From Cotesia glomerata (Eukaryota > Arthropoda > Insecta > Hymenoptera > Braconidae), in the NCBI RefSeq assembly GCF_020080835.1, contig NC_058159.1:15687101-15751100 (forward strand): a stretch of 64,000 nucleotides of DNA, given 5' to 3'. Of this stretch, positions 10,529-21,270 are shown one piece after another. The translations under genes and the position numbers were made by a program. Below the pieces are notes generated by a model. The model did no database searches. It was not told where the DNA came from and saw only the letters and a program-made list of their open reading frames with translations. The first letter of the stretch is position 1. Every line of letters starts with the position of its first letter.

Positions 10529-10860
10529 ACGATCCACCGCTGATCTCCGTCGAAACTGGGATCGAAATTCCGGTTAAAGAGGTTGCCTCTGCGGCTGCTT
10601 TGCCTCTACCGGACATCTTCGACATCGATATCGAGCCTTTCGGCCCGACGAACCAGATTTCCGACTCGAAAAACCCCGAACCCTACGTACATCGACCCGT
10701 AATCGACCCGAACGATCATTTACGACCATTACATCAATGCAATGTATGCGCATCGACCGAACAGCTATGGCGCTATGTCGGCAGTGTAAGAACGCATATT
10801 ATTGCTCGAAAGAACACCAAGCCGAGGATTGGCCTGTTCACCATTTCATTTGCGCACCGC
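10348..10860 (+). pseudogene. Pol-frame start plus MYND-like zinc finger remnant
   Basis: A second frame, shifted relative to gag, overlaps its end and continues as NDPPLISVETGIEIPV and on to CNVCAST at 10738. From 10776 a third frame supplies CRQCKNAYYCSKEHQ followed by DW, HH and a final C at 10851-10853. Put side by side, the spacing of cysteines and histidines is that of a MYND zinc finger (CxxC, CxxC, YCS, HQ, DW, H, C), a protein-interaction domain not normally found in LTR retrotransposons. A frame break between 10750 and 10776 separates the first CxxC from the rest. No protease active site is visible. Gene capture by the element is my inference. Confidence 0.55.
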
Positions 10861-10867
10861 CTGACGA

Positions 10868-11165
10868 ATCGAACCCGAACTGACCCGAAACGAACCCGCA
10901 CCGAATCGAACCCGAACCCGAACCGAACCGACCCGAATTTCGAACCTTTCGACCCAAAACGAACCCGAACTGAATCGAACTCGAATCCGAAGCGAATCGA
11001 ACCCGAACCGACCCGAATTTCGAACCTTTCGACCCAGAACGAACCCGAACTGAATCGAACTCGAATCCGAACCGAATCGAACCCGAACCGACCCGAATTT
11101 CGAACCTTTCGACCCGAACTGAATCCGAACCGAAGCGAACCGACCCGAAATCGAACCTTTCGACC
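10868..11165 (+). repeat. Coding-like tandem repeats (CGAACCCGAAC family)
   Basis: Nested repeats of CGAACC-type hexamers organised into larger units. The block GACCCGAATTTCGAACC recurs at about 10930, 11013 and 11093, with a degenerate copy near 11142. All three frames are largely open because the motif lacks stops; one reads as RTRTESNPNP-like sequence. This is probably a minisatellite that expanded where pol was deleted. Confidence 0.8.
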
Positions 11166-11184
11166 CAACTTCACGACCTGGTAA

Positions 11185-11740
11185 CCGATAATTTGGAACT
11201 TAGTTTCGAACGCCAAGCCCGCTATTATAATCGTCATCATCGAGATGAGCGCTTCGCCGTCGGAGATGTAGGCCGAGTAAAATAAAACGTGTTGTCCCGA
11301 GGTGCCGATCGTTTCTCGTCAAAACTCGCGCGTAAATATTCCGCAGAGACGTGTACTGTGGCTAATGTAATCACCTGTCGTTTGCGAATCAGTTGATCAA
11401 AATGGCCGACTAACTGGTCGCCAACATGTTACGGCGTTACGACTCGTACGCGCACCTTCGAACACCGCCGATTAGAAATTGGAGCTCGAGGACTCCCTGG
11501 ATTTGTATTATTGTCGCATGTTCTATGTGTGTGATTGTACCCATTGCAGGAGGTCCAACTACGAAGCCAGGCTGTACGCCCAGCTCGCCTCTGTGCTCAC
11601 TGCAGCCAACGAGGGTTCTACTTCGAGGAATGCTCTCGATGCAAGCCCACCATAATTGGTTTGCCACCCCGAGTCGGCGATTTCCGTCACGGACGCCACT
11701 AGCCACTACGTCACTAGCCATTGCCGAATAGGCGTTGGTG
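11185..11740 (+). pseudogene. Integrase C-terminal remnant and cysteine-rich tail
   Basis: Translation gives LELSFERQARYYNRHHRDER followed by FAVGDVGRVK, then after a stop NVLSRGADRFSSKLARKY. Both resemble the C-terminal end of gypsy integrases (FxVGDxVWV, then ADRFSAKLAPKY). Farther on, 11490-11660 encodes short cysteine clusters in two frames: CRMFYVCDCTHC, and LCAHCSQRGFYFEECSRC. These could be a decayed zinc-binding tail. Stops and frame changes throughout make it non-functional. Confidence 0.6.
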
Positions 11741-12033
11741 GCCGATACGTCGGCCAAAGATGTTTATTTCGTTGGTTTTGTGTGTCATTTTTTTTATTTT
11801 GGTTTTTTTGGATTACGCCATTGAGTTCTTTGTTGGTGTTCAACAGTCGCTGTCGCGACTTGGTATTAGTAGTTTAGGTGAACGTGCCGCAGAGCGGAGT
11901 AAATATTGTACGTTATAATAAATTGTCCGTTATGGTATAATCTCGATCCTTATTTGTGTTGCATCCGATCTTCGTATTCAGGTGAAGGGACCAATGGTAC
12001 CGATTCAGCGATCCTTGTGGCTCCCAGTCGACG
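11741..12033 (+). other. 3' untranslated internal region of the LTR element
   Basis: T-rich, then G-rich sequence leading to the polypurine tract. No convincing coding content. Confidence 0.5.
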
Positions 12034-12048
12034 TCTGGGGGAGGGTGT
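12034..12048 (+). other. Polypurine tract
   Basis: CTGGGGGAGGGTGT directly precedes the TGTGACATGG start of the 3' LTR, the expected site and composition for plus-strand priming. Confidence 0.8.
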
Positions 12049-14277
12049 TGTGACATGGAAAATTTTCCATAAATTTGAAATTGCTCGATTAGAGATTATT
12101 AGGTTGGCTAAGCTGAGGAATTGCTGAGATTCGACGCGCCTGTGTCGCCCCAAGCGGCCTCCCGATCAGAATGACAAGCTCGAGGTAAGAATAATTCATG
12201 AAAACGCGCCGAATTTGAAAAGAGTACAGGAATGCGTGGGAACTATTGTAGAATGCATGAGTGAGTGAGACTAGGCTATAGCGATCAGACGAGCCGCGAA
12301 TTTCTACGGGCAATCGACGACCAACGCGACATCTGGCCACGAGGATGGAACGACGAGAACATTTGAACGGACCAATGACGATGGAGAGCAATAAAACACA
12401 AGTAGTTGAGGCTCCACCTGAACTCGTGAAAAAGAACTAAAAAGTGAATCGACCAATCATCGATCGCCCAGGGGAAGGAACGCAACCACGATTGACTACG
12501 GCCGGCTGGAAAATGCCGTGAGCTGCGTGCCGCGCAGATTTTTGAGTGCGCAGAAGTGAGAACACATGTTGTCGAGGAAGCAGCCATTGTAGGCCCCTTC
12601 TGATCTGGACGCCGTGACTGTGACATCGAGCAGTTATTATTTTGATTGTTATTTCTTTCTGTTGCCGTTTGATTTTGGATTTTTTTTTATTTTGTCGTGA
12701 GTTGAATACGAATAAGTTCGCTGAGCTTTTGTTGTGTTTTTTTTGGACACTACGATCCCGAATACGCCATCGCCGAGACATCAACGCTTTTTCCGTCAGT
12801 TTTGCTTTGCCGCCAACTTCGATCACCTAGCCAACATCGCCTGGAACGTTTACGGAAGCTACGGGGTGAGTCTGATCGCTAAATTTTAGCCCCAGGGTGT
12901 CATCACCGCGAATTTCGTCGTAATTGTCACGGTCTAATCCGTGGACAATAATTTCCTTTCGGAAATTTTTGATATAATTCAAGTTGCACGGAATTAAATA
13001 AATTCCATTCGAGATTTTGAGCTTTGACGACACTCTGAGGCACGGTACCGCTGAGTCGTGTGTATTTGTGTGTGTGACATTTTTGCCGAGATTATTTTTT
13101 TTTGGCCTGTTACTTACCTCGAGCTTCAATTACCCGATAAATCGGATTACTAAAGATTATTTGAAGGACAAGTGAAATAAGGCGAATACTTTGCGTAGAT
13201 TAATTTTTTTTTGTATTTAATTTTCGATAGTGAATTTTTTTTTGTTTTGATTTGTTACTAGATCTTACGATTGGAAACCTGATTAAAAATTTTGCGATCG
13301 GAATTAACATTTTTTTCCTTTAAAATTCGTAAATAGATTGCGCGAATTGAATTAATTATTTGTTTTGACAATTCGAATAAATTTTGCGAATTGACTTAAT
13401 TATTTGTTTTGAAATTTTGAATAAATTTTGCGAATTGAATTAATTATTTGTTTTGAAATTTTGAATAAATGTTGCGAATTGAATTAATTATTTGTTTTGA
13501 CAATTTGAATAAATTTTGCGAATTGAATTAATTATTTGTTTTGACAATTTGAATAAATTTTGCGAGATGAAGTAATTATTTGTTTTGAAATTTTGAATAA
13601 ATTTTGCGAATTGAATTAATTATTTGTTTTGAAATTTTGAATAAAGTTTGCGAATTGAATTAATTATTTGTTTTGACAATTCGAATAAATTTTGCGAATT
13701 GAATTAATTATTTGTTTTGAAATTTTGAATAAATTTTGCGAGTTGAATTATTTATTCGTTTCGAAAATTGTTGAAGCATTTTGGCGAACCGACATTTTAT
13801 TTATTTTGTTTGAAAGAAAGGGCTTTGTAATTTTTATTTTTGGTTACTCGAATTTCTTTCTAGAATTTGGTTTATTTTGAAATGTCGAATCATTGCGTTA
13901 GCACTAGTCTTGCGTTAGAATTATTTTTGCGTTAAATAATTTTTGTTATTAATGCGACATTGCCGACAGTATATATTTGTTGTTGAAAAAACCGTTGTTG
14001 GATTAGAATTGCACGCCTCAATTATTTTTTTTTAATTGTTGTTGCTCTGATTAACCGATCCTATCGTCCCATTTCGATTTCTTTGTTCGTCGATTGCCGT
14101 GATTCGATTTTTGAATCTCTTCAACACCGACCCGCCGCCCACGAAGATCCACCGCGAGATCGACCCGTGGAACATTGAGTTCCTGGCACCCAACCAAATC
14201 TACGAACCAGGTAAGCCAATTTTTTTTGGGTGACCTGATCCGGCCCTGTCGACGCCAGTGCCGGAATAGGCATCACA
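12049..14277 (+). repeat. 3' LTR (2229 bp)
   Basis: Begins TGTGACATGG and ends GGCATCACA. It carries the same 44-bp tandem array (about 13335-13765) and both donor-like sites (GTAAGCC at 14211-14217). It differs from the 5' LTR at about a dozen positions by eye, including loss of the AATAAA signal (AAAAAA at 13986-13991). It is followed at once by a (TA)n tract. Confidence 0.92.
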
Positions 14278-14278
14278 A

Positions 14279-14575
14279 TATATATATATATATATATATA
14301 TATAGATATATGTATATCGTTTCTACTACATTTTAATGACTTTTTTGTACATCATTTCTACATTTTGGTGACTTTTGCGCATTTTGGTGACGTCACCAAA
14401 ATGGAATTTTGTATGATTTCTACATTTTGGTGAATTCATCGAATTGCTATATATCATTTGCCCATATACACAACATTTTAGTGGGTCACCAATATGTTTT
14501 GCCACCGATTCAACATTTCGATGAATCACTTGAATGTATCTTTTTCATTATTTCTAACATTTTAGTGATTTCTTG
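14279..14575. repeat. (TA)n tract and degenerate ATTTTGGTGA array with CRE-like palindrome
   Basis: A TA tract (14279-14313) is followed by about eight variants of ACATTTTGGTGA or ACATTTTAGTGA on one strand or the other. In the centre (about 14382-14402) lies a perfect palindrome, ATTTTGGTGACGTCACCAAA, whose core TGACGTCA is a CRE-type site. Origin unknown. Confidence 0.65.
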
Positions 14576-14583
14576 TAATGAAC

Positions 14584-16115
14584 ATTTCAAAACACTTCAA
14601 AATACGGGATATTTTTATTTTTTTTATGCTATTAGCTGTCATTTCTGTGGTGTACAATAAATTAATTAAATTTGATTGAAAATAAATAACTGAGGTGATG
14701 AAGAACTTAATTAATGAATCCGACGCATCATCGTATCATTAGTGAGCTCATGACATTTCAATGAGTTACCGAAATTTGAGTGCGATGACACATTGAATCG
14801 CATGTTCAAATAATTCTATCTATCAACACTTCATTTCGCAGCATTATTAGAGCAAGTCTAATTAACATTTGTTATAACTTAGTGTAAATTTTTTTATCGA
14901 TTAGTTGGATTTGCAAAAAAAATATGAAAATTGTTAACTATAACATGACTACATATGGATAATCATTCATAGACTAACTATGTTCACTGTTATTTAGTTC
15001 ACTGTAAGAAAAAATCAGCGTAAGTCCATGCGTCGTGCAGTATTAAGAATTTCAGTGTTAATCTCAACACCGACATTAGTGTTAAAATGATACCATTAGC
15101 GATCGAACTATTTTTAACACAAGATAAATATCTGGAAAACGGTTGACCCTGCAGGTCATTCCTGGAACTTCTCGCTTATTTTCGAGCGTACCGCTCGAAA
15201 ATCTATCTATTTTTCGAGCTATTCGAGCTCAAATTTTTATACTAAAATTTTTAAGTAGCTATAATTTCTAAGCGCGTTGTTCGACTCGGACTTTCTTGGT
15301 GTCATTCGACACAGTTTTTTTAGAACAAAAAATGATCCGAAAATAAATGTAGTAGCTATGTGAAAAAGACACTTGTTCCAAAATTTTGCATCATCGATAT
15401 CTCGCGAATCAATCTACCGATTTTAACGTTCTTGGCGGCAATCGGCTAGGTTTTTGGAGTTCTAGGACCTTAAAACGTAGAGATTTGATCAAAATCGATT
15501 TTTTAAAATCGGGTTGAAAACAATAACATCCAGATAGTTTGAAAATTTTCAATTTTCTTAGCGGGAAGTTAAAAATTTTCGCACCAGTCTTAAATTACCA
15601 GTGATACAATGTGTCCATTTTTGATCGCTTTTTTTACAGTGTATCAATTAGTCGTCTAAACATTGGAATTTGCTGTACGTTGACGAGCTGTTACAGCTGA
15701 CATTACGAAAATTTAAAACTACACTACCTAACACGAAAAATAGTTCACTTGACCAAGCAAAAATTTTTGTTCTCATTTTTGTCTAGAGCAAAACAAAATT
15801 TTTTTTTTCAAGAAATTTTTTTTTGTCTTGAGAAACTTTCTCTTGCTTCAGAGAATCCTTTCATTGAGTAAAACGAAATCCTACATTTTTAAAAAATTTA
15901 ATTGAACGTTTAATGAGCGTATTTAATTTTTCTAAGATCGTCGAAATTAATCATCTAATCATAGAATTATGTAACGATATCGAAATCTTGCTCCACGATG
16001 TGATCGAAGATGTAGCTCTTGTGTTATCGAATCAAGTCAACAGCTACTGCGCCAAGCCATGAATAAAACAGCGTTTGCCTGTTTTATTTACTTAGATATG
16101 AGTTAAGCAGCTATT
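14584..16115. other. AT-rich non-coding stretch
   Basis: No coding frame of note. It contains one copy of the dispersed GGTTGACCC repeat (15134-15180) and poly-A/T runs. TTGTCTTGAGAA-type motifs near 15820 recur near 22120, suggesting old repeat debris. Confidence 0.5.
15134..15180 (+). repeat. Dispersed repeat, diverged copy 1
   Basis: GAAAACGGTTGACCCTGCAG followed by GTCATTCCTGGAACTTCTCGC. It matches the start of the repeat found at 39442, 41718 and 44185, at lower similarity. Confidence 0.6.
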
Positions 16116-16121
16116 GAAGTT

Positions 16122-16259
16122 GGTAAGAGCCCCAATAGATGATCATGTACCACTATATGATTACTCCATGTATTTGTATACCTATATTTGTGAATACAGA
16201 TATACAAATACATGGAGTGATCATATACTGGTACGTGATCATCTATTGGGGCTTTTACC
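16122..16259. repeat. 59-bp inverted repeat forming a hairpin
   Basis: Arms 16122-16180 and 16201-16259 are reverse complements at 55 of 59 positions, separated by a 20-base loop. In RNA three of the four mismatches would be G-U pairs, leaving one true mismatch (C-C). It may be a small MITE or a microRNA-like precursor. No flanking target duplication was recognised. Confidence 0.85.
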
Positions 16260-16980
16260 TTATATGCATTTTCGTTGCTGGAGCCAAAAAGTACCGTTAT
16301 CTTTAGAAATAAGATAAAGTAAGAAAATTTATTGCAATTTTTATCATTCAATATGTCTAGAAAACTTTTAGTTTAATACCTCACATAAAACAAAAAAATT
16401 TTCTCAAAGTAAGTAACACTGCTTACCTCAAGTACCTATTACTTGTGTCGAGACAATAATTCTCAAGAAAAAAAAAATTATTCTTATTTTAAAAATTTAA
16501 ATTTTTGAATAAGAAATAAAAATATTCTACCGGGATTTGAATTTCAATAGAAATGGTTACTCTTCGGTTAATACAATTTCAATTTTCCTTCCAACACTCA
16601 TAAATTTTCTTCAGCTGAAAATTTTTTGCTCCAGTTAAAGAATTTACTTTTCTGTGTGCTTAATTAATTTTCAAGCTGTGTGAAAGACCCTTTAAAGCTA
16701 TCGAAAAGCGCTCTTGGAGACAGCAGGATTCAATGTTTATTCAGAATTTTTTATGACTAACTATCTCTATTCAAAAATAATTAAGCCAAACAAATCTACT
16801 CCAAAATTTTACCATTCTATGACCACTCTACTCCAAGTTCTTCTTATTCCAGGATAACTCTACTCATGTAAAAATTGAAACTTTGTTTTAAATTAGTATT
16901 TGTCAGAGATGTTTTTGAATTAAAATGACTTGGATTAAACTGGTCTATAACACGGTCTGCAGCTTGTCAAGTCATCCCTC
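16260..16980. other. AT-rich stretch, nothing recognised
   Basis: No coding frame and no clear element boundary. Confidence 0.5.
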
Positions 16981-17613
16981 AACTAATTCATTTCATAGAT
17001 ATTAAAAGTATTGTCCAAATCTAAAAAAGCAACTATTGTGATAATAACTACATATTTCACAGCTGAAAAATATTTATTAGAAAAAAAATATATATTTTAG
17101 TCATCAAAATGTACGTATATTGACCCATAGAACTGCATAACCTACTTTTCTTTACTATAATTATCTCTTTCTAATATTCTCTTGAACTCAATTTTTGTAG
17201 ACGTAAGATTAATATCACACTGCCTGTTCCGATCATTGTTAATTTTTAATATAAAAATAAGACTATTGTAATTTACAAGCAATAATATTCAATCACTTAA
17301 TCTTAATAGATTGATATTTTATTTGAGTCGTGTTTACATTATGGCTTCGGTGGAGGATAAAATATAAACGACACCTGACTTGTTATTGGAAAATACAATA
17401 TTCAGCTTTGATAATTTAGATCACTATTTTATATCTCATTAAAATCGTGATATTTATATACATATGAACATTTATGTTTATTGAATAAGATTTTTGTCAA
17501 CCTAACTTTGAGTGTGACATTTCATATCTTATACTAATATATGGAACTCTGTTAAACATATGAATTTGTATATCCTTCTAATATAAGTGTAATTTGCTAT
17601 TTTTTTAAACAAT

Positions 17614-17658
17614 AATCGCATAGGGTATATTTTCTGCTCTGTGGTCGCGTGGGGTATA
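17614..17658 (+). promoter_or_regulatory. Subterminal GTCGCGTGGGGTATA motifs, copy A
   Basis: Two copies spaced 30 bp: ATCGCATAGGGTATA (degenerate, 17614) and GTCGCGTGGGGTATA (17644). They are likely transposase-binding or terminal repeats of the piggyBac-like family; that role is inferred. Confidence 0.6.
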
Positions 17659-18288
17659 AGTGTATGTTGTTTTTGAACAGGTATTTTAGGTCTTTAAATC
17701 GTCATCTGATTGGCTAAAAAGTTATTAATGTTAACTTAACTGTTAATAACAATCAATAAAGAATTTTTTTTTATTTTAAACTATCCCAAGCGGCACACAT
17801 TTCTTTTGCCAATGTTTTGTTGAATTTAAGTTGACAATTATTAATTTTTTAACTTCTTGTTGAATGAAATCTATCAAAAAATCAAAATTTTTTTTGTGAC
17901 ACTTGGGATAGCCATTCATATTTAGCGCGTTTTGTATTTCAATGTCATTTTGTTAAAATTTTAAAGTTTCATAGAGTGACATCTAGTTAAATTTTGTGAA
18001 AGCTGTTTGGTATTGTGTACAATTGTATTTATTTACAATAATTCAGATATATGCGAATGGTTCGATCTTCTGAAATATTATTAACAATAAATAAGAAAGT
18101 ATTTCAGTGTCTTAACAATACGAGTGTTTTATTAAGTTTACGACTGTTTATGAATGTTTATAATTAAATTGCTTTAATAAACATTATTATTTCTAACCAT
18201 GGTAAGCACAACTTTTTCAAAAACAGAATTCTGTTTTTGATTGTAAAATAATAATATTGTTTATTTTTTTATTTATTAGGCAGCCCAA

Positions 18289-19110
18289 ATGTTAAAGAAC
18301 GATGTCATAAAAAAAATGTTGATTGAAGATGTAGCATTTAATTTCAATTGGAGTGACACAGACAGTGAAGGTTATGATGGGGATACAGAGGAATTCTTGA
18401 ACAAAGTTCATAATATTTTGAACGTAAATTCTACTGATAAGGAAATAAATTACAATTCTATAAATCCTGAAGATAATAATGATTTGAATGAAGACAGTAA
18501 TGATAATGAAAATAAATTAACTAGCATTGGAGTAGAAAGTGAAGATTTTCCGATAGCAGGTGTAAAAAGTATCACAGATTGTTTCTTGATATTTTTTGAT
18601 GAGAATCTTTTGACTATGCTAGTAAACTGCACCAACTCAAACATTGCTGTAGCTCGGAAGAATTATTCAAGGGCACGGGATTGTCAAGAAACCAGCTTGG
18701 ATGAAATTAAAGCCTTAATTGGTCTGCTAATACTCACAGGATTATTGAAATATAATTTAAAAGTCGAGGATTTGTGGGAGAAAGGCGGAGCTGGCGTTGA
18801 AGTTTTTAGTCTGACTATGAGTTTAAGAAGATTTAAATTTTTATTACGGTACATACACTTTACATGTTCTAGAGAGTACAAACAAGAAAAAAAAGTTGAT
18901 ATTCCTAATAAAAGTGAAGGAATCATTGATAAGTTTTTACGAAATTGTGATGAAAATTTTAAATCCGGAGAATCTATTATTATCAGTAGAAAAATATTAA
19001 CGACTGAAAATAATTTCGATGAAGTGCACAATGAAAGTGCATCGTCAGGACTAGTGATCTATTATATAATGGATACAGATTATTACTACGTGTCTAAGCT
19101 CGAATTTTAG
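18289..19110 (+). pseudogene. piggyBac-like transposase, N-terminal part
   Basis: The 273-residue frame starts after a splice-acceptor-like TTATTAG and begins MLKNDVIKKMLIED. The first 90 residues are acidic. Residues about 95-215 match the piggyBac transposase N-terminal region: ITDCFLIFFDENLLTML, the DEIKALIGLLILTGLLK block, and FSLTMSLRRFKFLLRYIHF. The first catalytic region is degraded, and the frame then jumps to YYIMDTDYYYVSKLEF and stops. The enzyme would excise and insert DNA at TTAA sites; this copy lacks most of the catalytic core. Confidence 0.85.
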
Positions 19111-19325
19111 AACAAAAAAATATTTAATGACTCACTTAAAAATGGTATCACTCATTCGGATGCATTAAACTATGTACTGAATAATTAAAATAAGGATATT
19201 AACATAAATTAGATCAGAGCTGTAAACAACTGGATTTAAATCTTATTCAGCTAGAAAATTTCCCTCAAGTTGACTTACGGAAAAATAATTCCTTCACGAC
19301 CGAAGAACTTCTGAACAAGTACTCT

Positions 19326-19727
19326 GTGATGGGCCAGACAAAAAGATTGGTATTGAAACTCTTTTTTTTTTTTATGATCGATTTAGCATGTCTAAACAGT
19401 TCTATCATTTTTCATCTAAACATCGATCGTAATTTATCACGAAAGGAATTTTTGAAAAGGCTTGGCTTGGATCTTGTAACTAATCAAATCAAGGAAAGAG
19501 TTACGTGTCAATATTTATCACGAGAGTTAAGAGATGAAGCCAGTAATTTTTTATCGCTAAAACTTGTAACAAGAACCTTCAACAAAACAAAAAATAAACC
19601 TATCAGATGTGTTATTTTCCCTAGAAAAGCAGACAAAAAAGTTCGTTTATATTGCTACAAATGTGAGAAACCCATGTGTCAAGTACACATGACATCATTA
19701 TGTGAAGATTGTTTCAACATCGAGTGA
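19326..19727 (+). pseudogene. piggyBac-like transposase, C-terminal part with cysteine-rich domain
   Basis: The frame contains KEFLKRLGLDLVTNQIK, typical of the end of the piggyBac catalytic region. It closes with a cysteine-rich C-terminal domain: CVIFPRKADKKVRLYCYKC, then C and H in EKPMCQVH, then CEDC. That zinc-binding domain targets element ends in the family. It lies in another frame from the N-terminal fragment, and about 250 residues of the family core are absent between them. Confidence 0.82.
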
Positions 19728-19735
19728 AAATTTAA

Positions 19736-20895
19736 TATCTACTGTTGAGCGTATACCAGACAATTAATCTATGATAAATTCCTATTCTCTTACAAACCCA
19801 TTTTCATTCTGATAATTAAGAGTGACTTTTATTTTTTATTAGCATCTTCGATTAAAATTTACAAATTTATAATACTATATATAATGTTTGATCGTGTGTA
19901 ATGAACAATTCGAGTTTTAATTTTCAATTATTCTCTTTGTGGTTACATTTCCTTTAGACATTAACTAAAACTGCGATTTGCGTTATGAACTTTTATAACA
20001 TTTATTTAAAATAATTAAAAAATATCCAACATCTATTCGAATTACTTTTTCATTAATAAAATTAATCATTTGAATAAATTGTTTTTATCAGCGTACCTTT
20101 TTTATTTAGATTCATTTTATTTTAAAAAAGATGTATTGAATTTTGAAACTTTCTACTACAAATAAGTCATAATTACATTAATTTGATTTATGTAAAATTA
20201 AATTTATAGATGCAACAAATTCTTAATTAATTCAAGTGGTTGAAGAAACTTTCATCTTTTTCGAAAGAAGTTTAAAATAAATTATTTTGTTGAAATAATT
20301 TCAGAGATTTTTAACAGTATTTATTTCTTCTAACTTGTCGCATTTTTTTTTTTTTTTTTTTTTTTAATTAAAAACTTTATATTTTTTGTAACAGATTCAG
20401 CTCTTGACTTAGTTGAAATTGATAATCTATTAAAAAGTTAATAAAACAGAGGTTTATAGCTTGATCTACATTGAGCAAAAAGTAATACAATTTTTAAGTC
20501 CAATGTGCTATTGACTCTATATAATTTATTTTCTTTAAATCAGGTCGTAAAAAATTACTTTTAACATTAAGTTTCATAATGGCACTGAATAAAAAAAGTT
20601 TTGTCATTAAAATGAGTTTTTTTTTCGTACTGGTTACCTAATAATTGTATGTTTTGCTTTAGTTTACTTTTCATCAAGCTATTTTTGTTATATATAATAT
20701 AACGTTATTATTATGGTGTAAAAAAGTATTTATTTTTTTATTTTGAATATAATCTGACTACATGAGTTTCTTTCAAGTACACTATTTTCAACAATATAAA
20801 AATGAATATGAAAAAAAGCTGATAATTTTACGTAAATATTCAACAGTTTAAGAGTTGCCAATGTTAATATTGTTGATTTACTAGTGGAAATATGT
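19736..20895. other. AT-rich stretch, nothing recognised
   Basis: No coding frame. A long T run lies at about 20346-20366. Sequence at 19800-19980 matches both sides of the LINE insertion in copy B (24270-24390 and 26420-26500), so it belongs to the duplicated piggyBac unit. Confidence 0.55.
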
Positions 20896-20899
20896 CAAC

Positions 20900-21270
20900 T
20901 ATCGCGTGGGGTATAAGAATTATAGTAAATAGTAAGAATTGAAGTTGAATTAGTTTCATTTAAAAAATGTTATTTGAAAAATTATTCTTGAAATCTCAAC
21001 AAGTAACTATTGTGATAAGGCTATATATTTCACTTCTGAAAAATATTTATTTTAAAATGAAATGTGAAAAATATTTTAAAGTCATCAAAATTTACGTATG
21101 TTGACACTTAAAACTGCATAACCTATTTTTCTTTACTATAATTATTTCTTTCTGATTTTCTTTTGAACTTAATTTTAATAGACTTGGGTTAACATTATAC
21201 TGCTTATTTCGATTATTGTTATTAATTTTATTTTTTAATACAAATACTCGACTCATACCCCACGCGACTA
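20900..21270. repeat. Fragment of the piggyBac-like unit with inverted GCGTGGGG motifs
   Basis: ATCGCGTGGGGTATA (20901-20915) and, on the other strand, CATACCCCACGCGAC (21254-21268) bracket about 340 bp. The interior matches the upstream flanks of copies A and B. The facing motifs make this look like a miniature derivative of the family. Confidence 0.6.

Larger units (their letters stand above)
6256..14277 (+). mobile_element. Gag-only (non-autonomous) LTR retrotransposon, Ulysses/Osvaldo-like
   Basis: Two direct copies of about 2.22 kb flank 3.57 kb of internal DNA that has a primer-binding site after the left LTR and a purine tract before the right LTR. The internal part encodes a full Gag, but protease, RT and RNase H are absent, and only the C-terminal end of integrase is recognisable. 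By eye the LTRs differ at about a dozen positions, so insertion was recent. Mobilisation would need enzymes from an autonomous relative. Ulysses and Osvaldo of Drosophila are known gypsy elements with long LTRs and tRNA-Lys priming. The relationship is inferred from those features, not from alignment. Confidence 0.88.
16985..19735 (+). mobile_element. piggyBac-like element, copy A, internally deleted
   Basis: It contains two transposase fragments (18289-19110 and 19326-19727) downstream of GTCGCGTGGGGTATA motifs. Its 5' flank (16985-17640) matches 22545-23150 upstream of copy B, so either the unit is larger than the coding part or a segment was duplicated. The central catalytic portion of the transposase is missing. 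Confidence 0.75.

Noticed and set aside
10773..11240. 155-codon minus-strand frame with RVRFGS-like repeats
   Set aside because: Shadow of the CGAACC tandem repeats; composition and position give no sign of a gene.
11426..11757. Frames on both strands after the integrase remnant
   Set aside because: No domain is visible and the two strands are mutually open; only the cysteine clusters were kept, as a low-confidence observation.
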